Shown: one piece after another, positions 8,331 through 16,971 of the stretch | Layout of the letters: every line of letters starts with the position of its first letter | How positions within the stretch are numbered: position 1 is the stretch's first letter | Assembly: GCF_000242635.2 (NCBI RefSeq) | Contig: NC_017770.1 | Span: 1,240,001 to 1,304,000 of the forward strand | Direction: 5' to 3' | From: Solitalea canadensis DSM 3403 | Lineage (GTDB): Bacteria > Bacteroidota > Bacteroidia > Sphingobacteriales > Sphingobacteriaceae | DNA: 64,000 bases | Program-made: the position numbers and the translations under genes | The notes under the pieces: generated by a model | Told to the model about the DNA's origin: nothing | Seen by the model: the letters and a program-made list of their open reading frames with translations, nothing else | Databases searched by the model: none

Positions 8331-11153
8331 ATGGATGTTGGAAAGCTTTTAGAAACTATTCTTCCACCTAAAAGAATAAAAAGCAGACTTATTGATCTGG
8401 TTGCTTACGCATCAGATGCGGGATTTTATCATTTACAACCAAAGGCGGTTGTGCTACCTGTTTCGGAGCAGGAGATACAGCAGTTGTTTGAGTTTTCTCA
8501 TCGCAACAATATCCCCTTAACTTTTCGTACGGGAGGAACAAGTTTATCCGGACAAGCAATTACGGATGGTATTCTGGTAGATCTTAGTCAATACTGGGAT
8601 CAGATAAAGATAGAGCAAGAGGGAGAAACCGTACGCGTTCAACCCGGTATTACTGGAGCGATCGTAAATGCGCACTTGAAAAAATATAAGAAGAAAATAG
8701 GACCCGACCCATCAAGTATAAATTCGGCAATGATGGGAGGGATCCTCTCTAATAATTCAAGTGGAATGTGTTGCGGAGTTATAAACAACTCTTACCACAC
8801 CACAAAATACATCCGTTTTATTTTACCTAACGGAAAGACATTTTCAACTGAACACAAAGAAGATTATATAAGGTTTAAAGAAGAATGCGTTGATATTCAT
8901 CAGAAACTGGCAGAGCTTCGTAACCGAATTATAAGTGATCCTCAGTTAACAGGACGCATCCGTAGTAAATATAAAACCAAGAATACAGTTGGTTATTCAG
9001 TAAACTCGTTTATCGATTATGAAGAACCTCTTGATATCCTTGCCCATTTGCTAATCGGAGCAGAAGGAACGCTTTGCTTTATAGCCGAAGCAATCATGAA
9101 TACCATTCCTGATTATCCTTCAAAAGCAACGGCACTTATTTACTTCCCTGATATTTATAGCGCATGTAAAGCTATTGTTCCGTTAACAGTTTCGGGTGCA
9201 GAAGCAGTTGAGTTAATGGACAGAGCATCTCTGCGTTCTATTGAGCATATTAAAGGAGTTCCGGATCTACTAAAATCCTTACCTGAACCTGCAGCAGCAT
9301 TGCTGGTAGAGTATCAGGGTAATACACAGGATGAGTTACAGCTTAAAATAGATAAATTCTTATCGCTATCGGCCGACCTTGTGCTGGTAAATCAACCTCA
9401 CTTTACAACTGATCCGGCAGAGCAGGATTTCTTATGGAAACTTAGGAAAGGCATGTTCCCTGCAGTAGGTGCTGTGCGTGCAAGCGGTACAACGGTAATA
9501 TTAGAAGATATTGCCTTTCCGGTAGATAAGCTGGGTGATGCGATTTTGGATCTGCAACAGTTATTCGCAAAATACAACTACACCAATGCTATCATCTTTG
9601 GTCATGCTAAAGACGGTAATATTCACTTTGTTGTAACACAAGCTTTCGATTCTCCCTCGGAAATTGAACGTTATGATCGTTTCTTAAATGAGGTGGTTAC
9701 CTTGGTAGTTGATCGCTATGACGGAACGCTTAAGGCTGAGCATGGTACCGGTCGAAATATGGCTCCGTTTATTGAAACCGAATGGGGAGGAGATTTGTAC
9801 CGTATCATGAAAGAACTGAAAGAGGTGATTGATCCTCGTCAGTTACTGAATCCTGGTGTAATTATTAATACCGACAAAAAAGCTCACATCAGAAATCTTA
9901 AGGATCTACCACAGGTAGAAGAAGAAGTTGATAAGTGTATTGAATGTGGTTATTGTGAGCATAAATGCCCGAGTCGTAATTTAACGCTTACACCTCGCCA
10001 GCGTATTGTTGTAAGAAGGAAATTGCAAGAGTTTAAAAAAGCAGGTGAGGGTAAAGCATATAAACAGTTATTGAAGCAATATCAGTATGATGGCATGGAT
10101 ACCTGTGCCGTTGATGGATTATGCGCAACTGCTTGTCCGGTAGATATTAATACGGGTATGCTGATCAAACGCCTTCGTCGCGAAAGTCATAGTGATACGG
10201 CTAACAGCATTGCTTTATTTACAGCACGAAACTTTAAAACCGTAAGCTCGGTTGTTAAAGTTGCATTAGAGGCGGGTAACGGGGTTAATCGTTTATTAGG
10301 ACCTTCCACTCTTATCAATTTAACAAGAGGTGTTAAAAAGGTTATTCCGGCCATGCCGTTATGGTCGAACCAGATGCATACGGCGCACGAGGTTTCTTAT
10401 AAATCACCTTTTGCTAATAAGACGGAAGCTCAGAAGGTTGTTTATTTCCCTACTTGTATTTCACGGGTAATGGGCGGTTCTGCCGATAATAAAAAGAGTA
10501 TCGTCGAAACCTTTATCAGTGTTTCGGAGAAATCAGGGATTAATTTCTTTATTCCTGAAAAGCTTCAGAACTCTTGCTGCGGACAAATCTATTCTTCAAA
10601 AGGCTACGCTAAGGCATATGAGTATACATCCAACGAGATCATTGACTCAATCTGGAAATGGACCGATGGAGGTAAATGGCCGGTAGTATTGGATATTACT
10701 TCATGTACGCATACACTGCAAGGATGCAGGGCCGTACTTACTGAAGAGAACAAGCGTCGTTTTGATGCACTGACCATTATCGACAGTGTTGACTACATCG
10801 CTGATTACTTATTACCTAAAGCAACCATTTTGCAAAAGAAAAGCAAGATCGTTTTACATCCGGTTTGTTCATTGCAGAAAATGGGGATTGAAAGTAAGTT
10901 CAGAAAGATTGCCAACCAATTAGCTAACGAGGTTACAGTTCCAATGCAAGCAGGCTGTTGTGGCATGGCTGGCGACAGAGGGTTCTTGTTTCCAGAGTTA
11001 ACACAGTCGGCAACCCACTTTGAGGCACTGGAAGTTAGAAGTTGCGAATATGAGGGTTATTATTCAAGCGGTAAAACATGTGAGATGGCCATGTCTGACG
11101 CTGTAGGCAAAAATTATGAATCAATCGTGTATTTGCTAGACGAATGCATTTAA
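8331..11153 (+). CDS. FAD / iron-sulfur D-lactate (2-hydroxyacid) dehydrogenase
   Basis: A 940-residue fusion of GlcD-type and GlcF-type modules. Residues 40-210 are a FAD-binding PCMH domain (TFRTGGTSLSGQAITDG). Residues 250-510 are the FAD-oxidase C-terminal domain (GHAKDGNIHF, AEHGTGRN). Two 4Fe-4S clusters follow: CIECGYCEHKC near 535 and CAVDGLCATACPVD near 591. Two CCG domains sit near 747 (SCCGQ) and 873 (AGCCGMAGDRG). This family oxidises D-lactate or related D-2-hydroxyacids and passes electrons to the quinone pool. Placement after murQ fits disposal of the D-lactate that MurQ releases. I choose ATG 8331; TTG 8298 would add 11 residues. Confidence 0.88.
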   Translation: MDVGKLLETILPPKRIKSRLIDLVAYASDAGFYHLQPKAVVLPVSEQEIQQLFEFSHRNNIPLTFRTGGTSLSGQAITDGILVDLSQYWDQIKIEQEGETVRVQPGITGAIVNAHLKKYKKKIGPDPSSINSAMMGGILSNNSSGMCCGVINNSYHTTKYIRFILPNGKTFSTEHKEDYIRFKEECVDIHQKLAELRNRIISDPQLTGRIRSKYKTKNTVGYSVNSFIDYEEPLDILAHLLIGAEGTLCFIAEAIMNTIPDYPSKATALIYFPDIYSACKAIVPLTVSGAEAVELMDRASLRSIEHIKGVPDLLKSLPEPAAALLVEYQGNTQDELQLKIDKFLSLSADLVLVNQPHFTTDPAEQDFLWKLRKGMFPAVGAVRASGTTVILEDIAFPVDKLGDAILDLQQLFAKYNYTNAIIFGHAKDGNIHFVVTQAFDSPSEIERYDRFLNEVVTLVVDRYDGTLKAEHGTGRNMAPFIETEWGGDLYRIMKELKEVIDPRQLLNPGVIINTDKKAHIRNLKDLPQVEEEVDKCIECGYCEHKCPSRNLTLTPRQRIVVRRKLQEFKKAGEGKAYKQLLKQYQYDGMDTCAVDGLCATACPVDINTGMLIKRLRRESHSDTANSIALFTARNFKTVSSVVKVALEAGNGVNRLLGPSTLINLTRGVKKVIPAMPLWSNQMHTAHEVSYKSPFANKTEAQKVVYFPTCISRVMGGSADNKKSIVETFISVSEKSGINFFIPEKLQNSCCGQIYSSKGYAKAYEYTSNEIIDSIWKWTDGGKWPVVLDITSCTHTLQGCRAVLTEENKRRFDALTIIDSVDYIADYLLPKATILQKKSKIVLHPVCSLQKMGIESKFRKIANQLANEVTVPMQAGCCGMAGDRGFLFPELTQSATHFEALEVRSCEYEGYYSSGKTCEMAMSDAVGKNYESIVYLLDECI

Positions 11154-11178
11154 AAATACTATACAATTAAATCAAACC

Positions 11179-11220
11179 AAGGGCCTCCCCGACTTTTTTA
11201 TGAGGAAGGGGCTCCCTTTT
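11179..11220. terminator. Imperfect bidirectional hairpin between convergent genes
   Basis: AAGGG..CCCC and GGGG..CCCTTT arms flank a T-rich loop, with an internal mismatch, ending in CCCTTTT. It sits between the convergent dehydrogenase and AlkD-like genes, where a terminator is expected. Pairing is imperfect. Confidence 0.4.
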
Positions 11221-11228
11221 AATGTAGA

Positions 11229-11936
11229 CTACTTCGCCATAGCTATTGTTTTCAGCTCTTTAGGTATCTTTTCGATTGCATATCTTAAAGCAGTGCGTGG
11301 CATTGTGGTCTTTTTGCTTATAACATATTTAAACACTTCTTTTTCATGTGCCTGGCTGGCCGCTTTCAGCATCCACCCATAACCTTTTTGTACAAGGTCA
11401 TCTTTGTCGTGTAACAACGTATCGGCAATTGAGAATATTTCATTTAGAAATAACCCTTTGCGGGCAGGAATAATGAGTGATACTGCTGCGGCACGTTTCA
11501 TCCACCTGTTATCAGATACTGCCCAGCTTTTTAATTTATTGACAGATTCGGGGTACTGTTCAATAAAAGATCCAACGGTGTGATTGCAAAAGGTATCACA
11601 CGAAGCCCAGTTACTAACATAAGAGTTGATCCATCTTTCAAATGTTAGCAGATCATCCGGTTCAAATTCTTTCTTTAGCTTATAAGACCATTCACATGCA
11701 ATGAATGATTCTTCCATATATCCTGATTGCCATAAGGCTTCGCATAAAGTAAAAATCTCCGCTTTGGATTTCGCCTTCAGATAGCTGAAGAACTCTTTAG
11801 CTATTTTTTGTACCACAGGCACTTTTACACCATAGCTGTTTATTTTCTCTTTAAAGAAACGCTGACTGTTCTTTTGGGTGTTTTCATCAACACCATCTTT
11901 CAGTGCTTGGCGGATGTTTGAGATAAGATCTTCCAT
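11229..11936 (-). CDS. AlkD-like DNA alkylation repair protein (HEAT repeats)
   Basis: A 235-residue all-helical protein of the AlkD family, DNA glycosylases that remove bulky or cationic alkylated bases without base flipping. Visible features are QRFFKEKINSYGVKVPVVQKI at the N-terminus, then helical repeats containing WQSGYMEESFIACEW, ERWINSYVSNWASCDTFCNH, DNRWMKRAAAVSLI and DDLVQKGYGWMLKAA. The WASCD, RWMKRAA and GWMLK segments correspond to the DNA-binding face of the family. I start at the internal Met of MEDLISN; an upstream ATG at 11975 adds 13 residues that are poorly family-like. It is a monocistronic gene, convergent with the lactate dehydrogenase gene. Confidence 0.85.
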   Translation of the reverse strand: MEDLISNIRQALKDGVDENTQKNSQRFFKEKINSYGVKVPVVQKIAKEFFSYLKAKSKAEIFTLCEALWQSGYMEESFIACEWSYKLKKEFEPDDLLTFERWINSYVSNWASCDTFCNHTVGSFIEQYPESVNKLKSWAVSDNRWMKRAAAVSLIIPARKGLFLNEIFSIADTLLHDKDDLVQKGYGWMLKAASQAHEKEVFKYVISKKTTMPRTALRYAIEKIPKELKTIAMAK

Positions 11937-12062
11937 TGGTAAAATAACTTTGTCAGGAATGAAAATCCATTTCAAACAAAGCTAATTATTAAAAGTATTT
12001 GAGGGATGATTGAAATCAGTAGATAGGATGTTCTGGTTGGGGTGCTACAATGAAAGATGTAC

Positions 12063-12156
12063 AACACACCCCTAGCCCCTCTCAAGAGGGGAATCTCTAC
12101 TGATATTTAACACACTCGATAGGCATTCCCCTCTTGAGAGGGGTTAGGGGTGTGTT
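12063..12156. repeat. Intergenic inverted repeat with 32-bp arms
   Basis: Arms at 12063-12094 and 12125-12156 are reverse complements apart from one G/T mismatch that would still pair in RNA. Each arm itself contains the smaller palindrome CCCCTCTCAAGAGGGG. They flank a 30-bp AT-rich loop. The sequence resembles the dispersed intergenic palindromes (CCCCTAACCCCTCT-type) common in Bacteroidota genomes. It lies downstream of the DeoR-type gene, so it may double as its terminator. The rest of the 11937-12206 gap shows no gene. Confidence 0.85.
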
Positions 12157-12206
12157 ACTTGTTATATAATCTCAAAAAGAGATGGTAATATTACCATACT
12201 CCTGCA

Positions 12207-12950
12207 CTAAATAGTTTCTACATAAGCAGAATAACCACTTAATGCACCGTGAGTAGGATCAAGATCGGTTATCAGGTAATGCACAGAGTTTAAGTCGCAA
12301 ACTTTTAAGTTCTGTGTTGATTCTAATTTCTCAGCAATACTAACAATAACAGTTTTACGAGCCGATTTGATCATCGCTTTTTTAACCTGAACAGCTTCCC
12401 AGTCAGAATCAGTTACTCCGTTTTCAAGCGAAAGGCCGTTTGTACCTAAAAAACATAAATCTACACGTATTTCTGAAAGTTGATTGATTACTTGTGAACC
12501 GATACTAATATGAGCCGCAGGTGATAACTGACCACCAATTAAAATAACATCACTGTTTGACGTTTCAACCAGCTCAAGAGCAACTAGCGGACTAATCGTA
12601 AAGAAGGTACACTTTAAGTTTTTAGGCATTGCTCTCGCAATTTCTATCATGGTTGTTCCTCCACCTGCAAGTACCACCATGCCATCTTTAATAAGATTCA
12701 CTGCTTTTTTAGCAATGATCTTTTTAGAGTCCTGAGCATACGTGTCATTATTAGCGAACGGGAAGTGGAATGACTTGGAAAGTGCGCCACCATAAACTTT
12801 GATGATCTGTCCGTTTTCGGCCAGCTCATTCAAATCTCTTCTTACGGTATCTTCAGAAACGTTTAATTGTCTGCTGAGATCAGCCGAGAGTACTTTGTTG
12901 TGCAGGTTAATTTGCTTTATGATAAAGGTCTGACGTTCTTCTTTGAGCAT
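12207..12950 (-). CDS. DeoR/GlpR-family transcriptional regulator
   Basis: A 247-residue repressor-type protein. Residues 1-60 are a DeoR winged helix-turn-helix (ERQTFIIKQI start; LSADLSRQLNVSEDTVRRDL recognition region; the VYGGAL turn at 54-59). Residues 75-240 form the DeoRC sugar-phosphate sensor domain, with VVLAGGGTTMIEIARAM and FLGTNGL segments. Family members respond to phosphorylated sugars. Its position between the MurNAc operon and the aspartase gene makes GlcNAc-6-P or MurNAc-6-P control of the former plausible, but the gene is on the opposite strand and separated by the AlkD-like gene, so this is inference. It is divergent from aspA. Confidence 0.88.
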   Translation of the reverse strand: MLKEERQTFIIKQINLHNKVLSADLSRQLNVSEDTVRRDLNELAENGQIIKVYGGALSKSFHFPFANNDTYAQDSKKIIAKKAVNLIKDGMVVLAGGGTTMIEIARAMPKNLKCTFFTISPLVALELVETSNSDVILIGGQLSPAAHISIGSQVINQLSEIRVDLCFLGTNGLSLENGVTDSDWEAVQVKKAMIKSARKTVIVSIAEKLESTQNLKVCDLNSVHYLITDLDPTHGALSGYSAYVETI

Positions 12951-13002
12951 TTTATTGGTTATTCAGGTCTACGTTATTGTTAAACTTTTCTGTAAAATCT
13001 CT

Positions 13003-13010
13003 CAAATTTA
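13003..13010 (-). promoter_or_regulatory. Possible -7 element of the DeoR-type gene
   Basis: On the minus strand the sequence TAAATTTG matches the Bacteroidota -7 consensus TAnnTTTG, about 53 bp upstream of the ATG at 12950. No clear -33 TTG is present, so the call is weak. Confidence 0.35.
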
Positions 13011-13065
13011 ATGGAAAACCTGAGATAATAAAGTTTGAAGAAAAATAATTCACTCAAGTTTTTAA

Positions 13066-13103
13066 CTGACCACAATCATTTGACCCCTGACCGCCATCAT
13101 TGA
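13066..13103 (+). promoter_or_regulatory. Two Crp/Fnr-like boxes in phase upstream of aspA
   Basis: CTGACCACAATCATTTGA (13066-13083) and CTGACCGCCATCATTGA (13087-13103) are direct repeats 21 bp apart, two helical turns. Each contains the TGA-N6-TCA core shared by CRP and FNR sites (13067-13078 and 13088-13099). From the predicted start site near 13136, their centres fall near -64 and -43, positions usual for activators. The Crp-like regulator at 16972-18030 is a natural candidate ligand. Confidence 0.5.
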
Positions 13104-13130
13104 GCAGGTACAATATCGCCCGTACTTTTG
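13100..13130 (+). promoter_or_regulatory. aspA promoter (TTG-N20-TACTTTTG)
   Basis: TTG at 13100-13102 and TACTTTTG at 13123-13130 match the Bacteroidota -33/-7 promoter consensus with a 20-bp spacer. Transcription would start near 13136, giving a leader of about 39 nt before the ATG at 13175. Confidence 0.65.
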
Positions 13131-13174
13131 CTGCTGTAATAATCAATTTATTAGATAGTTAAATAAATGACATT

Positions 13175-14587
13175 ATGAAACAGGAGTTTAGAACAGAGCA
13201 TGATTTTCTTGGAGAAAGAACTATTGCCAACCATTTATACTATGGAATCCAAACTTTACGGGCCATTGAGAACTTTAAGCTAACCGGGTTACCGATATCA
13301 AAGGAACCGGTTTTTATTAAATCGATGGCAATGGTTAAAAAAGCTGCGGCAATGGCCAATCTTGAATTGGGAGTATTAACACCAGAAGTAGCAAGTGCTA
13401 TTGTTGCTGCATGTAACCGGTTAATTAAAGGTGAATTTGCAGACCAGTTTCCCTCTGATATGATTCAGGGTGGAGCAGGCACATCAGTTAATATGAATGC
13501 AAATGAGGTTATTGCTAATATTGGTTTGGAGTACATGGGCCATAAAAAAGGCGAGTATGAGTTTTTACATCCTAATAATCATGTAAACTGCTCTCAAAGT
13601 ACCAATGACGCCTACCCAACAGCCTTTCGTATTGCTTTATATTTCAAAGTAAACGAACTATTGGAAGCCCTTGATCTACTGCAGAATTCTTTTGCAGAAA
13701 AAGGAGTTGAATTTGAGCGAGTGTTGAAAATGGGGAGAACTCAATTACAAGATGCCGTACCAATGAGTTTAGGTGCTGAGTTCAAGGCGTTTTCGGTAAC
13801 CCTTAAAGAAGATATAAAACGTATTCGCGAAGTACAGGTACTATTGTTAGAAGTAAATATGGGGGCCACCGCCATTGGTACCGCTATTAATGCCCCGGCT
13901 AATTATCCAAAAGTAGTTACCGATTACCTTGGTAAAATCACACACCTGCCTATAACTCTTGCTGAAGATCTTATTGAAGCCACTTCCGATACCGGAGCAT
14001 TTGTATTTCTTTCGGGAGTCCTTAAGCGTACTGCTGTTAAAATTTCTAAAATCTGTAACGACTTAAGGTTACTCTCATCTGGTCCGAGAGTTGGCTTGAA
14101 TGAGATTAATTTGCCACAATTGCAACCAGGTTCATCTATAATGCCTGGAAAAGTAAATCCTGTAATTCCGGAAATGGTGAATCAAACAGCCTATTATGTA
14201 ATTGGTGCCGATTTAACCATAACAATGGCTGCAGAAGCCGGTCAGTTGCAATTAAATGTGATGGAACCTGTAATAGCCTTCAGCTTGTTTAATATGTTGA
14301 GTTACCTTGCCAATGCATTTGTTTCCCTTAAAGAAAAATGTGTGGATGGTATCACTGCAAACGAGAAGGAGTGTTATGATATGGTGATGAATAGTGTAGG
14401 CATTGTAACCTCCCTGAATCCATTGTTAGGTTATGAAGAATGCTCGGCTATTGCAAAAGAAGCACTGAAATCAGGCAAATCTGTTCATCAGATTGTAGTT
14501 GATGAGAAAGGGTTACTATCTCAGGACAAATGGGACGAGATTTATTCGTTTGAGAATATGATCCATCCGCAATTTATCGCTAATTAA
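13175..14587 (+). CDS. aspA: Aspartate ammonia-lyase
   Basis: A 470-residue member of the fumarase/aspartase superfamily, converting L-aspartate to fumarate and ammonia in the cytoplasm. The N-terminal TEHDFLGERTIANHLYYGIQT, the GGAGTSVNMNANEVIAN segment, the NHVNCSQSTNDAYPT segment and the superfamily signature GSSIMPGKVNPVIPEM are all present. The NMNANE and SQSTND forms favour aspartase over fumarase. Length is usual (E. coli 478). The gene has a well-formed promoter with tandem Crp/Fnr-like boxes. With the Dcu-type carrier at 15591-16943 it could support aspartate uptake, deamination and fumarate respiration or exchange. Confidence 0.93.
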   Translation: MKQEFRTEHDFLGERTIANHLYYGIQTLRAIENFKLTGLPISKEPVFIKSMAMVKKAAAMANLELGVLTPEVASAIVAACNRLIKGEFADQFPSDMIQGGAGTSVNMNANEVIANIGLEYMGHKKGEYEFLHPNNHVNCSQSTNDAYPTAFRIALYFKVNELLEALDLLQNSFAEKGVEFERVLKMGRTQLQDAVPMSLGAEFKAFSVTLKEDIKRIREVQVLLLEVNMGATAIGTAINAPANYPKVVTDYLGKITHLPITLAEDLIEATSDTGAFVFLSGVLKRTAVKISKICNDLRLLSSGPRVGLNEINLPQLQPGSSIMPGKVNPVIPEMVNQTAYYVIGADLTITMAAEAGQLQLNVMEPVIAFSLFNMLSYLANAFVSLKEKCVDGITANEKECYDMVMNSVGIVTSLNPLLGYEECSAIAKEALKSGKSVHQIVVDEKGLLSQDKWDEIYSFENMIHPQFIAN

Positions 14588-14597
14588 CCCCGAGCAT

Positions 14598-14624
14598 CGG
14601 TGTCGCCGGATTACCGCGGCACCG
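14598..14624 (+). terminator. GC-rich hairpin after aspA
   Basis: CGGTGTCGC (14598-14606) can pair with GCGGCACCG (14616-14624) through nine pairs including one G-U. No T-run follows, so it may be an attenuator or mRNA-stabilising hairpin rather than a full terminator between aspA and the lipoprotein gene. Confidence 0.4.
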
Positions 14625-14654
14625 GTAACTACTCTTAGGTCAAAATTATTCACA

Positions 14655-15509
14655 ATGAAAAAGCAATATTTAATCATAACATTAACCACCTTAATGGTGT
14701 GGCTGCTGGCATCATGTTCGGCACCTAAAAAATTAAAACTTTCGGAAGCAAGAAATGCCGAATTACAAAATACGCTATCACAAACACAAGATCAGCTGAG
14801 AGATTGTCAAAATAAATCAGCTTTGTATCAGTCTAATATCAAATCGTTAAATGATCAGTTAAACAACCAAAAGACGAGTAACTATCAAATGCTTAATCAG
14901 TTGAGAGACCTTTCGGTTATTTCTAACGCTCAGGCAGAGAGTATTAAAAAATCCTTGGATAACATTGGAGCGAAAGATGCCTATATCAATGATCTTCGAT
15001 CAGCCTCGGCTCGAAAAGATTCCCTCAATATGGCACTGGTAATGAACCTAAAGGGTGTTATTGGTAACATGAATGATAAAGATATTGATATAAAGGTCGA
15101 TAAAGGGGTAGTTTACATTGATATATCTGATAAACTATTGTTTAAAACCGGTAGCTACGAAGTAACTAACCAAGCGCGTGAAGTACTAGGTAAGGTGGCT
15201 AAAGTATTATTAAATCAACCTCATATAGAGTTTATGGTTGAAGGTCATACTGATGCAGTGCCTTACCATAGAGGTGTACTTTTGGATAACTGGGACTTAA
15301 GTGTAAAAAGAGCCACCTCAGTCGTGAGAACCTTACATAATGAATATGGAATTCCTGCAGCACGTATGACTGCAGCAGGCAGAAGTGAATACATTCCGGT
15401 AACAACTAATGCCACAGATGAAGGCAGACGCTTAAACCGCAGAACGAGGATTGTAATTCTTCCTGAATTGGATCAGTTTTTCAAATTATTGGAAAAACCA
15501 GCCATTTAA
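14655..15509 (+). CDS. OmpA-family lipoprotein with N-terminal coiled coil
   Basis: A 284-residue outer-membrane-associated lipoprotein. The signal peptide ends in the lipobox LLASC, so Cys22 would be lipidated. Residues 28-125 are heptad-rich and polar (NTLSQTQDQLRDCQNK and SNIKSLNDQLNNQKTS), predicting a coiled coil. Residues 145-275 are an OmpA-C/MotB-like peptidoglycan-binding domain, with VEGHTDAVPYH, NWDLSVKRATSVVRTL and EGRRLNRRTRIVI. It likely tethers the outer membrane to peptidoglycan. It follows aspA by 67 bp but the functional link is unclear. A strong terminator follows. Confidence 0.9.
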   Translation: MKKQYLIITLTTLMVWLLASCSAPKKLKLSEARNAELQNTLSQTQDQLRDCQNKSALYQSNIKSLNDQLNNQKTSNYQMLNQLRDLSVISNAQAESIKKSLDNIGAKDAYINDLRSASARKDSLNMALVMNLKGVIGNMNDKDIDIKVDKGVVYIDISDKLLFKTGSYEVTNQAREVLGKVAKVLLNQPHIEFMVEGHTDAVPYHRGVLLDNWDLSVKRATSVVRTLHNEYGIPAARMTAAGRSEYIPVTTNATDEGRRLNRRTRIVILPELDQFFKLLEKPAI

Positions 15510-15536
15510 ACTTTTTTCATTCGTTTCTATAAAAAG

Positions 15537-15579
15537 AACGGCAAGTGAGAATATTCTCGCCTGCCGTTTCTATTTTTTT
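15537..15579. terminator. Bidirectional terminator between the lipoprotein and Dcu genes
   Basis: A stem pairs AACGGCA..GAGAA with TTCTC..TGCCGTT and is followed on the plus strand by a T-rich tract (TTTCTATTTTTTT). It lies between convergent genes. Confidence 0.8.
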
Positions 15580-15590
15580 AATAAAATAGG

Positions 15591-16943
15591 TTAAAGAAGT
15601 ATGCGTGCTAACAAAAATCCAGCGGCGACTGTAACACCTACGGCTACTATTCCCGGTCGCATGAAACTATGATTCAGCAAATATTTACCAATTTTAGTAG
15701 ACCCCGTTTTATCAAACTGAATAGCTGCCAGCAGTGTAGGGTAACCTGGTAAAAAGAAATCACCGTTAACAGCCGGATACATAGCAATTAAATGAGGAGT
15801 CGAAATGCCCAATGTTACGCCCAATGGCATTAATGCCCTGGTAGTAGCAGCCTGGCTAAATAACAGCATTGAAAGTACAAAAAGCGCAATGGCAAAGGTC
15901 CAAGGATAGTTGGTAACCATATTGCCTAAATTGCTTTCAATTAAGGCTGAATTAGCGGCCATAAAAGTGGCACTCATCCAAACAACCCCAAAAACAGAAA
16001 TAGTTGCCTGAGCTCCGGCACTGAATAATGAAGCTTTCGCAACTTCAGCAGAAGATGTTTTAGTAAGCATAATAATTAATGCTGTTACAGAAAGCATAAT
16101 GATCTGAATCATTGCCGCCATACGAATGCTGCCGTTCGCTCCAACCACCATATTCGGTTTAAAACCTTCTACATCAGCAAAATTTGGCATAATGGCAGGG
16201 AAAGCACCCACTATAATGATTAATAACACTCCCAATGCAAATAATAATACCGATAATTTTGCGCCAGGTTTTAAAGGTGCGGCAGAGGAGGTGTTGCTCT
16301 CTTCGAGTTGTTTTACAAATTCAGGATCTTTTAGTTTTTCCAGGAACTCAGGATCTTTATCAAGGTCTTTTCCCATCCGCAATACAGAAAGTATACCCGC
16401 AAAGATGCCTATGAGTGAGGCGGGAATAACAACCTTTAAGACATCGGTCATCTGAAAACCATTATCTCGCACAATAGCAACCATGGTAGCCGTTGCTGCA
16501 GATACCGGACTCGACGTAAGTCCTAAATGGGATGCAATTACGGATATACTAAGTGGCCTTTCAGGCCTGATCCTCTTTTTAGCTGCAACCTCTGCAATGA
16601 TCGGAAGGATGGAGTAGTTAATATGTGCCGTTCCTGCGAATAGGGTAAACGCAAAAGTACAAAGTGGTCCCAGGAAGGTGATTTTTTCCGGATTTTTTCT
16701 CAGGATCTTTTCTGCGATGTTTACAAGATAATCCATCCCCCCAGCTGCTTGTAATGCTGCTGCAGTAGATACAACAGAAAGAATAATCAACATCACCTCA
16801 ATCGGAGGCTCTGCCGGTTGCATGTGAAATAATAAAATAAAGATCAGCATGCCGATCATTCCCATCACGCCCAGTCCAATACCCTTAATGCGCGATCCTA
16901 TTAAGATTGCTACGATTAGAATCGTAAATTGTATCCAAATCAT
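15591..16943 (-). CDS. Anaerobic C4-dicarboxylate transporter (DcuA/DcuB family)
   Basis: A 450-residue polytopic carrier with about 10-12 hydrophobic segments, as in E. coli DcuA (433) and DcuB (446). Family stretches include FAGTAHINYSILPII, RPERPLSISVIASHLGLTSS, SPVSAATATM, SQAATTRALMPLG and PGYPTLLAAIQFDKTGSTKIG. These carriers exchange fumarate, aspartate, malate and succinate across the inner membrane. A hydrophilic loop near residue 205 (DPEFLEKLKDPEFVKQLEES) contains an internal DPEF repeat. The gene lies 28 bp downstream of the Crp-like regulator and is probably co-transcribed with it. Together with aspA it suggests aspartate:succinate-type exchange. DcuA versus DcuB cannot be decided here. 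Confidence 0.92.
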   Translation of the reverse strand: MIWIQFTILIVAILIGSRIKGIGLGVMGMIGMLIFILLFHMQPAEPPIEVMLIILSVVSTAAALQAAGGMDYLVNIAEKILRKNPEKITFLGPLCTFAFTLFAGTAHINYSILPIIAEVAAKKRIRPERPLSISVIASHLGLTSSPVSAATATMVAIVRDNGFQMTDVLKVVIPASLIGIFAGILSVLRMGKDLDKDPEFLEKLKDPEFVKQLEESNTSSAAPLKPGAKLSVLLFALGVLLIIIVGAFPAIMPNFADVEGFKPNMVVGANGSIRMAAMIQIIMLSVTALIIMLTKTSSAEVAKASLFSAGAQATISVFGVVWMSATFMAANSALIESNLGNMVTNYPWTFAIALFVLSMLLFSQAATTRALMPLGVTLGISTPHLIAMYPAVNGDFFLPGYPTLLAAIQFDKTGSTKIGKYLLNHSFMRPGIVAVGVTVAAGFLLARILL

Positions 16944-16971
16944 ATAGTTTAGTTTTAGATAAATATGGTTT

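Noticed and set aside
11200-11382. 60-codon plus-strand ORF
   Set aside because: It is antisense to the AlkD-like gene and starts in a terminator-like hairpin.
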